Source of the DNA: Candidatus Thioglobus sp.
Lineage (GTDB): Bacteria; Pseudomonadota; Gammaproteobacteria; PS1; Thioglobaceae
Reading direction: 5' to 3'
Assembly (NCBI GenBank): GCA_003978285.1
Contig: QOAB01000012.1
Location: 1 to 5,092, forward strand
Length of the DNA: 5,092 nucleotides
A program made the translations under genes and the position numbers. The notes beneath the pieces were generated by a model. It saw only the letters and a program-made list of their open reading frames with translations, was not told the DNA's origin and searched no databases. This document shows positions 1 to 5,092 of this stretch, in pieces (position 1 is the stretch's first letter; each line of letters opens with the position of its first letter).

Positions 1-24
1 GGTGTACGTTATAGCGGCATTTAA
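1..24 (+). CDS. 3' end of upstream dsr gene (probably dsrO), partial
   Basis: Seven codons (GVRYSGI) followed by TAA at 22-24 are open from the left edge and end 23 bp before dsrP, which suits the end of the preceding operon gene. In known dsr operons dsrO, a periplasmic iron-sulfur subunit of DsrMKJOP, comes immediately before dsrP, so identity rests on synteny alone. A second frame (from base 2) is also open to a TAG at 38-40, so the frame itself is not certain. No domain is visible in so short a stretch. Confidence 0.35.
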   Translation, partial: GVRYSGI

Positions 25-38
25 CAGTAACAAAATTT

Positions 39-43
39 AGGAA
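39..43 (+). promoter_or_regulatory. Ribosome binding site of dsrP
   Basis: AGGAA lies four bases before the ATG at 48. It is the clearest Shine-Dalgarno match in the window and fixes the dsrP start. The other genes here have weak or no such sequence. Confidence 0.7.
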
Positions 44-47
44 TTTT

Positions 48-1247
48 ATGAACATTCGTTACGAAGAAACTCAGGGAAGAAGTTTAGGTTTTTATGCATT
101 GATTGCAGGCTTAGGTGTACTTATTTTAGCAGCACTCGGTGCTGTTTATTATATGGAGCACCATGGTCATTATGTAACAGGCATGAGCAACCGTATTGTA
201 TGGGGCATGCCTCATGTGTTTGCCTTGTTCTTAATCGTCGCTGCTTCTGGTGCACTGAATGTTGCCTCAATTGCCTCTGTTTTTCAAAAGAAATTGTACA
301 AACCATTGTCACGTTTATCTGGCTTAGTAGCCTTGGCGTTATTGGCAGGTGGTTTAATGGTGTTGGTGCTTGATTTAGGTCGCCCTGATCGTTTGATTGT
401 AGCAATGACAGAGTACAACTTTAAATCAATTTTTGCTTGGAACATTATTTTATACAACGGCTTCTTTGTCATTGTTGCTGTGTATTTATGGATGATGTTT
501 GAGCGTCGCATGAATCGGTTTACCTCTAAAGCTGGCTTGGCTGCATTCTCATGGCGTTTAATTCTGACTACTGGTACAGGCTCTATTTTTGGTTTTTTGG
601 TGGCTAGACAAGCGTATGACGCTGTTATCATGGCGCCGATGTTTATTATTATGTCATTTGCCTTTGGTTTGGCGTTCTTTATCTTAATTTTGATGGCCAG
701 TTATAAATGGACTGAGCGCCCGCTAGGTGATGCGGTGGTTAATCGTTTGGGTAGTCTTCTAGGTGTGTTTGTTGCAGCAGTCATGTATTTTGTCGCAGTC
801 AAGCATTTGGGTAATTTGTATTTAGCTGAGAATGCTGGTGTTGAAAACTTTATTCTATTTGATGGCGGTATTTATACTCAGTTGTTTTGGTATGGGCAGA
901 TCATCTTAGGTGGTTTAATCCCAATGGCACTCATTTATCATCCAGCGCTTCGAAGTAATCGTTCGACCCTAGGTTTGGCCTCATTACTTATCTTGATTGG
1001 TGGCGTTATTCAGCTCTACATTATTATTGTGGGTGGTCAAGCTTACCCAATGGAGTTATTCCCAGGTAAAGAGATTTTAGAAGGTTATGGCGGTATTGCT
1101 GCTTATACACCGTCATTACCTGAAGTAATGTTAGGTGTTGGTGGTATCGCAGTCGCACTGATTGCTGTGACTCTGTTAGTGAAGTTTTTACCTTTCTTGC
1201 CTGAGAGCTTGGCAAATGAAGTTGCTGACCCTCATCACAAATCTTAG
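48..1247 (+). CDS. dsrP: DsrP, NrfD/PsrC-family membrane subunit of the DsrMKJOP complex
   Basis: The 399-residue protein is an integral membrane subunit of the NrfD/PsrC (polysulfide reductase NrfD) family. In sulfur oxidizers DsrP is thought to exchange electrons with the quinone pool as part of the transmembrane DsrMKJOP complex, which links the membrane to cytoplasmic DsrAB/DsrC chemistry. Ten hydrophobic helices can be read at roughly residues 15-35, 53-75, 91-110, 127-148, 168-185, 196-217, 235-253, 276-297, 308-328 and 359-380. A DLGRPDR motif (109-115) after helix 3 is typical of the family, and the length is normal. There is no cysteine-rich region, as expected for the subunit without cofactor-binding motifs. 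The ATG at 48 has a good ribosome binding site. Naming it dsrP rather than another NrfD homologue rests on the dsrN and dsrR genes directly downstream. Confidence 0.92.
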   Translation: MNIRYEETQGRSLGFYALIAGLGVLILAALGAVYYMEHHGHYVTGMSNRIVWGMPHVFALFLIVAASGALNVASIASVFQKKLYKPLSRLSGLVALALLAGGLMVLVLDLGRPDRLIVAMTEYNFKSIFAWNIILYNGFFVIVAVYLWMMFERRMNRFTSKAGLAAFSWRLILTTGTGSIFGFLVARQAYDAVIMAPMFIIMSFAFGLAFFILILMASYKWTERPLGDAVVNRLGSLLGVFVAAVMYFVAVKHLGNLYLAENAGVENFILFDGGIYTQLFWYGQIILGGLIPMALIYHPALRSNRSTLGLASLLILIGGVIQLYIIIVGGQAYPMELFPGKEILEGYGGIAAYTPSLPEVMLGVGGIAVALIAVTLLVKFLPFLPESLANEVADPHHKS

Positions 1248-1307
1248 ATTCTGACTTAGAAAACTTTAAAAAATCATTCGGTTCAATCTAAGATTAAAGA
1301 TCTTAGA
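1240..1307 (+). repeat. Overlapping alternative inverted repeats in the dsrP-dsrN gap
   Basis: Three copies of one short motif occur here. AATCTTAGATT (1240-1250) spans the dsrP stop codon. Its exact reverse complement AATCTAAGATT lies at 1285-1295, and ATCTTAGA follows at 1300-1307. The middle copy can pair with the first (11 bp, 34-nt loop) or with the third (8 bp, 1287-1294 with 1300-1307, 5-nt loop), but not with both. AACTTT (1262-1267) can also pair with AAAGTT (1307-1312) around the second hairpin. No T-run follows, so this is not an intrinsic terminator. Possible roles are RNA processing or stability between dsrP and dsrN, or an operator next to the promoter at 1316. The repeat is seen directly; the role is inference. 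Confidence 0.6.
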
Positions 1308-1315
1308 AAGTTGTT

Positions 1316-1324
1316 TGATATAAT
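1316..1324 (+). promoter_or_regulatory. Extended -10 promoter immediately upstream of dsrN
   Basis: TGATATAAT is a perfect TGn extended -10 element. The last T is at 1324 and the dsrN ATG begins at 1331, so a transcript starting about seven bases downstream would begin at or next to the ATG and be leaderless or nearly so. No convincing -35 is seen around 1294-1301, but extended -10 promoters depend less on one. AT-rich DNA produces such boxes by chance, so this needs transcript data. An internal promoter would let dsrN-dsrR be expressed apart from the main dsr promoter. Confidence 0.45.
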
Positions 1325-1330
1325 AGAAGT

Positions 1331-2704
1331 ATGGCTTCATCCATCTATCTTTCCGCTGCACACAAATCCTCAGGCAAAACGGTTGTCAGCTTAGGGCTGT
1401 GCGCAGCATTTAAAGCACAATCATTAAACGTTCAATCCTTTAAAAAAGGCCCTGATTACATTGACCCAATTTGGCTGTCTCAGGCCAGTGGCAACCCTTG
1501 CTACAATCTTGATTTCTACAACATGTCTGAGGATGAAATTATTCAATTGTACGGTCAATATGCGAATAACAGCGATATCGCTATTATTGAGGGCAATAAG
1601 GGGCTATATGACGGTATGAACGTGACTGGTGGTGATGCGAATGCAGATCTTGCCAAGTTACTTAAGCTGCCAGTTATTTTAGTGGTTGATGCTACTGGAA
1701 TCACACGCGGTGTTGCGCCTCTGGTCAAAGGTTATCAAGTGTTTGATACTGATGTCCATATTGCAGGGGTTGTGCTTAACAAAATAGCTGGCGATCGTCA
1801 TGAATCAAAACTAATTCAAGCGATTGAACATTACACTGACATACCGGTATTAGGCGCTATTCGACGCTCTAAAGAACTCATTATTGATGAGCGTCATTTA
1901 GGCTTAATGCCAGCCAATGAAACACCTGAATCACAAAAATTTATTGATACAGCCGCTAAACATATCGCTGACCAAGTTGATTTAGATAGACTAATTGGCA
2001 TTAATCAAAAAACAATTGAATCACCAGCACCCGTTATTAACAATACAACGTTATCAATCACAGTAGCAGTGGCCAAGGATAGTGCTTTTGGTTTTTATTA
2101 TCAAGATGATCTTGATGCGTTCGATTCATTAGGTGTTGATTTGGTGTATTTCGATACATTGACAGATGCTCAACTGCCTAAGGCAGATGCTTTGTTTATT
2201 GGTGGTGGTTTTCCGGAAATGCAATTAGAGGCTTTGTCAGCCAACCAATCTTTATTAACCGATATTAAAGCTAAAATTGAAGCGGGCTTGCCGACTTATG
2301 CTGAGTGTGGCGGCTTGATGTATTTGAGCCGACAAATTACGCATCAAGGCAAGTCGCATAAACTGGTTGGCGTAATTGCAGCGGATACGTTAATGACACC
2401 CAAGCCGATTGGCCGAGGTTATGTACAACTTGCGCCAATGGGTAATCACCCCTGGAGTGGAGTCTCTAAACAGATTTCTGCACATGAATTTCATTACTCC
2501 AAGTTAGAAAATATTGATCCAAAAACCCATTATGCCTATGAGGTTTTACGCGGTGTAGGTGTGGATAATAAGCGCGATGGGATACTAATCCACAATTTAC
2601 TAGCCACTTATTCGCATCTTAGAAATGTTGGCAGTAATCACTGGGTTGAACAATTTGTTAATTTTATTAAAGATATTAAAAAACAACATGATTACAATTA
2701 CTAA
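1331..2704 (+). CDS. dsrN: DsrN, glutamine-dependent siroheme amidase (CobB/CbiA family)
   Basis: The 457-residue protein matches cobyrinate a,c-diamide synthase (CobB/CbiA). In dsr operons this homologue, DsrN, is held to amidate siroheme using glutamine and ATP, giving the siroheme amide of DsrAB. The N-terminal ATP-binding (dethiobiotin synthetase-like) domain shows SSGKT (13-17), KKGPDYIDP (38-46), EGNKGLYDG (87-95) and VVDATG (118-123). The C-terminal class I glutamine amidotransferase domain begins near 243 and carries GGGFPE (291-296), AECGGLMYL (324-332, with Cys326 the likely nucleophile) and HEFHYS (385-390). It ends with a LLATYSHLR stretch (423-431) that probably supplies the later histidine, His428. 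Both domains look intact and the length is normal. The ATG at 1331 is the first possible start, because an in-frame TGA lies at 1316. It gives the expected N-terminus but lacks a good ribosome binding site. A true cobalamin-pathway enzyme is less likely given the dsrP and dsrR neighbours. Confidence 0.9.
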   Translation: MASSIYLSAAHKSSGKTVVSLGLCAAFKAQSLNVQSFKKGPDYIDPIWLSQASGNPCYNLDFYNMSEDEIIQLYGQYANNSDIAIIEGNKGLYDGMNVTGGDANADLAKLLKLPVILVVDATGITRGVAPLVKGYQVFDTDVHIAGVVLNKIAGDRHESKLIQAIEHYTDIPVLGAIRRSKELIIDERHLGLMPANETPESQKFIDTAAKHIADQVDLDRLIGINQKTIESPAPVINNTTLSITVAVAKDSAFGFYYQDDLDAFDSLGVDLVYFDTLTDAQLPKADALFIGGGFPEMQLEALSANQSLLTDIKAKIEAGLPTYAECGGLMYLSRQITHQGKSHKLVGVIAADTLMTPKPIGRGYVQLAPMGNHPWSGVSKQISAHEFHYSKLENIDPKTHYAYEVLRGVGVDNKRDGILIHNLLATYSHLRNVGSNHWVEQFVNFIKDIKKQHDYNY

Positions 2705-3020
2705 AAATGCGGCTGAAGAAATCGGCTTATCTACTCAAAATCCAGATGCTCAAGGCATGCTTATTCGTTTTGCAGTTGATCAAACCGATGAAGGTTTTAA
2801 ATATTTAATGGGTTTCGATGAGCGCTCAGATAGCGATATTCATTTAGAGTCTAATGGTATTGAGTATGTAGTAGCTTACTCACAGAAAGAACTGTTAGAA
2901 GGAATGATGGTTGATTTTGATGAAATCGATACTGAAAGTGGTTATGGCTTTATCTTTATGAATCCTAACGATCCAAACTACGAGCCCCCTGAAGAAAGTG
3001 AGGCGCCAAGCAAGTCTTAA
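2688..3020 (+). CDS. dsrR: DsrR, cysteine-free A-type (IscA-like) protein
   Basis: The 110-residue protein has the HesB/IscA fold pattern: an N-terminal ITITKNAAEEIG segment, a central strand region with LIRFAV and FKYLMGFDE, an EYVVAYS strand and a YGFIFMNPN segment near the C-terminus. It has no cysteine at all, so it lacks the three cysteines by which IscA-type carriers bind iron-sulfur clusters. That is the known mark of DsrR, reported in Allochromatium vinosum to act in post-transcriptional control of dsr expression rather than as a cluster carrier. The C-terminal tail from about residue 92 is rich in Pro, Glu and Ser. The ATG at 2688 was chosen because it gives the family N-terminus; an in-frame ATG at 2625 would add 21 unrelated residues inside dsrN. 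The gene overlaps the end of dsrN by 17 bp and has no clear Shine-Dalgarno sequence, which suggests translational coupling to dsrN. Confidence 0.88.
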   Translation: MITITKNAAEEIGLSTQNPDAQGMLIRFAVDQTDEGFKYLMGFDERSDSDIHLESNGIEYVVAYSQKELLEGMMVDFDEIDTESGYGFIFMNPNDPNYEPPEESEAPSKS

Positions 3021-3028
3021 TTTTTTTT
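3021..3028 (+). other. T-run directly after the dsrR stop codon
   Basis: Eight T residues follow the dsrR TAA without a gap. No strong GC-rich stem can be drawn just before them (only a short GGCGCC palindrome near 3002-3007), so this is at best a weak terminator of the dsr transcript. Confidence 0.3.
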
Positions 3029-3040
3029 AAATCCTTCCTT

Positions 3041-3057
3041 GTAAATCAAAGATTTAC
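3041..3057 (+). repeat. Small perfect hairpin after dsrR
   Basis: GTAAATC (3041-3047) and GATTTAC (3051-3057) form a 7-bp perfect stem with an AAA loop. It is not followed by a T-run on either strand, so it is not a standard terminator. It lies 13 bp before the long hairpin at 3071 and may belong to the same palindromic element. Confidence 0.6.
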
Positions 3058-3070
3058 TCGCTTAGGCTCT

Positions 3071-3124
3071 GGTACTTTTTCTAGCGCACCCCAAGGGTAG
3101 GCTTCGCGCATTAGAAAAAGTACC
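3071..3124 (+). repeat. Long near-perfect hairpin (palindromic intergenic element)
   Basis: GGTACTTTTTCTA (3071-3083) pairs over 13 bp with TAGAAAAAGTACC (3112-3124). Inside that stem GCGC (3084-3087) pairs with GCGC (3106-3109), leaving a two-base bulge (3110-3111). Within the loop ACCC (3088-3091) and GGGT (3095-3098) can form a small inner hairpin. The element is followed on the + strand by an A-run and a C-rich stretch (3126-3142), not by T residues, so intrinsic termination is unlikely. The shape, with a long stem, a GC-rich apex and an intergenic site between converging genes, is like dispersed REP/MITE-type palindromes of gammaproteobacteria. Copy number in the genome cannot be judged from this window. 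Confidence 0.7.
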
Positions 3125-3150
3125 CAAAAAAAGATCGCCCCCTGCAAAAC

Positions 3151-3237
3151 TACCAATTCACACTAATCGTACCCATTAATTTTCACCTTGTTTTTTAGCG
3201 CTTTAACGGTGTTGTTTCTAAGAGTGTGAATTAGGTA
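3151..3237 (+). repeat. Inverted repeat reaching into the 3' end of tsaE
   Basis: TACC+AATTCACACT (3151-3164) is matched on the other side by AGTGTGAATT (3223-3232), a single unpaired A (3233), then GGTA (3234-3237), giving 14 pairs in all around a 58-bp interior. Inside, CACC (3184-3187) and GTT (3190-3192) can pair with AAC (3205-3207) and GGTG (3208-3211), around an AGCGCT palindrome at 3197-3202. The right arm contains the tsaE stop codon and its last two codons. The 87-bp unit with terminal inverted repeats could be a small non-autonomous mobile element or a terminator-like structure for tsaE. No flanking target duplication is evident. Confidence 0.6.
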
Positions 3238-3701
3238 TCCAAACAGGCTAATAGTTGTTTACCAACTTCACTGTGAGTATGAATAGACAGTTTTCTAGTG
3301 TTATCTTCGCCGGTAATATTGATACTCAAATCAGCAGGTGCGATAATACCTTCTCCTAGTTCTGCCCATTCGATCAGTTGAATGTGGCCAGGATCTGAAT
3401 ACTCACGAATGCCAATATATTCTAATTCTTCAGGGTCGCTTAAGCGATAGCAATCAAAATGGTGGATATTGATAATATCATTTTGATAGCTTTCTACCAA
3501 AGAATAAGTTGGACTTTTAACACGGTCAAAACCAAAACTTTGAATAAATCCTCGGGCAAGTGTGGTCTTTCCTGCGCCTAAATCACCTTCAAGATAAACC
3601 ACAATAGCGTGATCGATATTTTGTGCGCATTGTGCTAGTTGTTGTGAGAATTGTTGAGTTGCTTTCTCATTGTCCAGAGTTAAATTCAAAACAACTGCCA
3701 C
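3231..3701 (-). CDS. tsaE: TsaE, ATPase of the tRNA t6A modification complex
   Basis: The 156-residue protein, close in length to E. coli TsaE (YjeE), is the ATPase that works with TsaB and TsaD in threonylcarbamoyl transfer to A37 of ANN-decoding tRNAs. It acts in the cytoplasm. It has a Walker A motif GDLGAGKTT (39-47), SPTY (63-66), a Walker B-like HFDCYRL (81-87), the DPEELEYIGIREY block (89-101) and LIEW (109-112), all family signatures. The start is a GTG at 3701, inside the last codons of the antiporter gene (16-bp overlap), with no clear Shine-Dalgarno sequence. A TTG four codons further in is an alternative and would lose no motif. The overlap implies co-transcription and translational coupling with the antiporter. 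The last codons and stop lie in an inverted-repeat arm, so the C-terminal end may have been reshaped locally. Confidence 0.95.
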   Translation of the reverse strand: MAVVLNLTLDNEKATQQFSQQLAQCAQNIDHAIVVYLEGDLGAGKTTLARGFIQSFGFDRVKSPTYSLVESYQNDIINIHHFDCYRLSDPEELEYIGIREYSDPGHIQLIEWAELGEGIIAPADLSINITGEDNTRKLSIHTHSEVGKQLLACLDT

Positions 3702-4639
3702 AAGTAGAAACTAAACACACCCACTAAAACAACCCCTTCGAAGCGATTAATAATGTGTTTTTTACTAAATTTGTACGAAACAATGAATAGCAATACAGTC
3801 AATAATAGCATGACTGGGTAGTCTCTACTTAAGACGTCTTCTGGTACATTAGAGGGATGGATTAAGCCTGGAATAGCCAACACAGCAATGGTATTGAATA
3901 GGTTAGAGCCAATAATATTACCCACCACCATATCAAATTGTTTTTTGAGTACACTGCTAATTGAAACTGCTAATTCTGGCAGACTGGTACCAAGCGCCAC
4001 CACTGTTAAACCAATCACTAAGTCAGAGACTTCAAAAAGCTTGGCAATCTCAACACCACCATACACTACTAATTTTGCACTGGATATGAGCACCACTAAA
4101 CTAATAAGTAGCATTACCCAAGTTTTACTGGTTTGACTTTTGTCTGTGGCATGTTCAAGATCATCAAATTCGTGATGCTTTTTATTTTTTGATTCTTTTA
4201 GTGTGTAGGCTAGAAATAAAATTAGCATCGACAATAGAATAAGTCCGTCAGTAAGGTCAAGATACCCATCGCTTAACAACAAGCCCGCACAAAGCGTGGC
4301 AACCATTAAGAAAATCCATTCCTTTTTTAAAATATCTCCACGCACTTCAATCGGCACAATAATAGCGCTAACACCTAGTACTAAAGCAATGTTAAAGATA
4401 TTAGAACCAATGGCATTACCAATACTCAGACCAGTGTTGCCATCCCATGCAGCCAGTCCAGACACTAGCATTTCTGGTGCGGAGGTGCCAAAGCCAAAGA
4501 TAATAAGACCAATAATTAACGGTGAGACTTTAAAAATATTGGCAATTTTTGCACCATTATTGGTAAATTCGTCGGCACTCCAAATTAAAAGTGCAAAACC
4601 TGATAAAAGAGCAATAATTGGTAGTAGAATGTCTGCCAT
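3686..4639 (-). CDS. CaCA-family calcium/sodium antiporter, YrbG-like inner-membrane protein
   Basis: The 317-residue membrane protein belongs to the Ca2+:cation antiporter (CaCA) family, which exchanges Ca2+ or related cations for Na+ or H+ across the inner membrane. Both internal alpha repeats are intact. Repeat 1 has FGFGTSAPEMLVS (48-60) and GNAIGSNIFNIALVLG (74-89); repeat 2 has VALGTSLPELAVS (214-226) and GNIIGSNLFNTIAVLA (240-255). The two are inverted-topology halves carrying the acidic ion-binding residues Glu56 and Glu222. About ten helices can be drawn, five per half. A hydrophilic, Lys/Asp/His-rich linker (about 148-172) joins the halves. Length is typical of bacterial YrbG-type members. 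The ATG at 4639 gives a normal N-terminus but has no obvious Shine-Dalgarno sequence. The gene is first of the tsaE pair, and its promoter probably lies in the 50-bp divergent gap. Ion specificity cannot be told from sequence. Confidence 0.92.
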   Translation of the reverse strand: MADILLPIIALLSGFALLIWSADEFTNNGAKIANIFKVSPLIIGLIIFGFGTSAPEMLVSGLAAWDGNTGLSIGNAIGSNIFNIALVLGVSAIIVPIEVRGDILKKEWIFLMVATLCAGLLLSDGYLDLTDGLILLSMLILFLAYTLKESKNKKHHEFDDLEHATDKSQTSKTWVMLLISLVVLISSAKLVVYGGVEIAKLFEVSDLVIGLTVVALGTSLPELAVSISSVLKKQFDMVVGNIIGSNLFNTIAVLAIPGLIHPSNVPEDVLSRDYPVMLLLTVLLFIVSYKFSKKHIINRFEGVVLVGVFSFYLWQLF

Positions 4640-4643
4640 GTTT

Positions 4644-4672
4644 TATACACTATGTAATTTTTCACCTATTAT
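4644..4672 (+). promoter_or_regulatory. Putative promoter of the gene at 4690
   Basis: TATACA (4644-4649; four of six matches to TTGACA) and TATTAT (4667-4672; five of six to TATAAT) are separated by 17 bp. Transcription would start near 4679, about eleven bases before the ATG at 4690. The region is AT-rich, so chance matches are possible. Confidence 0.4.
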
Positions 4673-4673
4673 A
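4668..4673 (-). promoter_or_regulatory. Putative -10 box of the antiporter-tsaE transcript
   Basis: Read on the - strand this is a perfect TATAAT, about 28 bases before the antiporter ATG, predicting a leader of roughly 20 bases. No good -35 is seen 17 bp upstream (CACTCA at 4696-4691 matches only two of six). It overlaps the + strand -10 box at 4667-4672, so polymerase could occupy only one of the two promoters at a time. Confidence 0.4.
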
Positions 4674-4689
4674 AATGGATTAGAGCTCA

Positions 4690-5092
4690 ATGAGTGAAAC
4701 AGAATTTTTAATTGGTCGCAGCGGTTTAAACCTGCAAGATGATTTTTATCCAGATGACCTGCCTGAAGAATGGCGATTTGACTATTACTCTACTTTGTTT
4801 AAGACGCTCTCTCTATCGATTGATACTGATGAAGATTTGGATCAAATTTTTGAAGAGATAGAAGATACAGAAGAAGAGTTTGAGTTAGTTTTATCTATTA
4901 AGCAAGCGCAGTTAACAGACACACAGCAACTGGCAACTTTACTTTCTGAGGTTGCTGATTATCAACAATATTTCACTTTATTTTGTGAACTTGACCAAAC
5001 ACCTAAGCCTGAGGTGATGGCTTTATTGAAAAACTACCAAATCTGTTTTCAATCAACCAAAGCACTTGCGCTTGATTTAACAGCTGCTGTTG
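4690..5092 (+). CDS. Acidic protein with degenerate DUF72-like N-terminus, 3' truncated by window edge
   Basis: An open frame of 134 codons runs from ATG 4690 to the right edge with no stop. The start has a weak GAG (4683-4685) four bases upstream and follows the putative promoter at 4644-4672. The N-terminus reads IGRSG (8-12), then FYPDDLPEEWRFDYYSTLF (19-37). This pattern recalls the start of DUF72 TIM-barrel-like proteins, which have a glycine-rich strand, then FYP..LP and a tyrosine-rich helix ending in F.T. The aromatic residues normally found between those blocks are missing (LNLQD at 13-17), and the following region is an Asp/Glu-rich stretch (about 43-64) in place of the usual conserved TFY segment. 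This looks like a diverged DUF72 relative, but the match is by eye only. The function of DUF72 proteins is not established, and none is proposed here. Codon use resembles the neighbouring genes, so nothing suggests recent transfer. Confidence 0.75.
   Translation, partial: MSETEFLIGRSGLNLQDDFYPDDLPEEWRFDYYSTLFKTLSLSIDTDEDLDQIFEEIEDTEEEFELVLSIKQAQLTDTQQLATLLSEVADYQQYFTLFCELDQTPKPEVMALLKNYQICFQSTKALALDLTAAV

Noticed and set aside
284..631. Open frame of 115 codons on the - strand inside dsrP
   Set aside because: It is antisense to a well-supported membrane gene, has no ribosome binding site and no recognisable domain; the same holds for the shorter - strand frames at 121-405 and 1024-1215.
2625..2687. 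Upstream in-frame ATG extending dsrR by 21 residues
   Set aside because: The added residues lie wholly inside dsrN and do not resemble the family N-terminus, whereas the ATG at 2688 gives the expected ITITKNAAEEIG start.
1331..2704. Cobalamin biosynthesis gene cobB/cbiA
   Set aside because: The family is the same, but the flanking dsrP and dsrR genes and the absence of other cobalamin genes here point to DsrN.
3071..3124. Intrinsic bidirectional terminator
   Set aside because: The stem is long, but neither strand has a T-run right after it; the + strand is followed by an A-run, and the - strand by a mixed sequence.
3151..3237. CRISPR repeat or phage attachment site
   Set aside because: There is only one pair of inverted arms, with no regularly spaced direct repeats, no tRNA and no integrase in the window.
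4296..4697. Open frame of 133 codons on the + strand over the antiporter gene
   Set aside because: It is a mirror of the conserved CaCA repeat coding sequence, with Pro/Ile/Ser-rich low-information translation. The + strand frame at 3888-4136 is rejected for the same reason.

Overview
This AT-rich window reads as chromosomal DNA of a sulfur-oxidizing gammaproteobacterium. The main evidence is the gene order dsrP-dsrN-dsrR, the distal end of the reverse-type dissimilatory sulfite reductase (dsr) operon known from Allochromatium vinosum. The low GC, compact layout and gene content would suit the SUP05/Thioglobus group or related thiotrophic symbionts of marine invertebrates. That placement is inference from general knowledge; no phylogeny could be run.

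Positions 1-3020 (+) hold the dsr segment. A few codons of the upstream gene (dsrO by expected synteny) are followed by dsrP, a ten-helix NrfD/PsrC-type quinone-interacting membrane subunit of the DsrMKJOP complex. Next comes dsrN, a CobB/CbiA-type glutamine-dependent amidase thought to make the siroheme amide cofactor of DsrAB. Last is dsrR, a cysteine-free relative of A-type iron-sulfur carriers. The 83-bp dsrP-dsrN gap contains two mutually exclusive hairpins and a perfect extended -10 box placed so that a transcript would begin at or next to the dsrN ATG. dsrN and dsrR overlap by 17 bp.

Positions 3021-3230 are a non-coding gap between converging genes, filled with inverted repeats. It has a small hairpin, a long near-perfect hairpin (3071-3124), and an inverted repeat whose right arm runs into the stop codon of the next gene. 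It resembles a dispersed palindromic/MITE-like element more than an ordinary terminator. The dsrS gene that follows dsrR in A. vinosum is not here.

Positions 3231-4639 (-) hold two overlapping genes: a CaCA-family sodium/calcium-type antiporter (YrbG-like), then tsaE, the ATPase of the t6A tRNA modification system. A 50-bp divergent region with overlapping -10 boxes separates the antiporter from a (+) gene at 4690. That gene runs off the window and encodes an acidic protein whose N-terminus resembles a degenerate DUF72 domain.

The coding content is mostly recognisable and ordinary. No new multi-gene system is visible. The points worth a second look are the dsrP-dsrN gap, the repeat-filled convergent gap and the degenerate DUF72-like gene.
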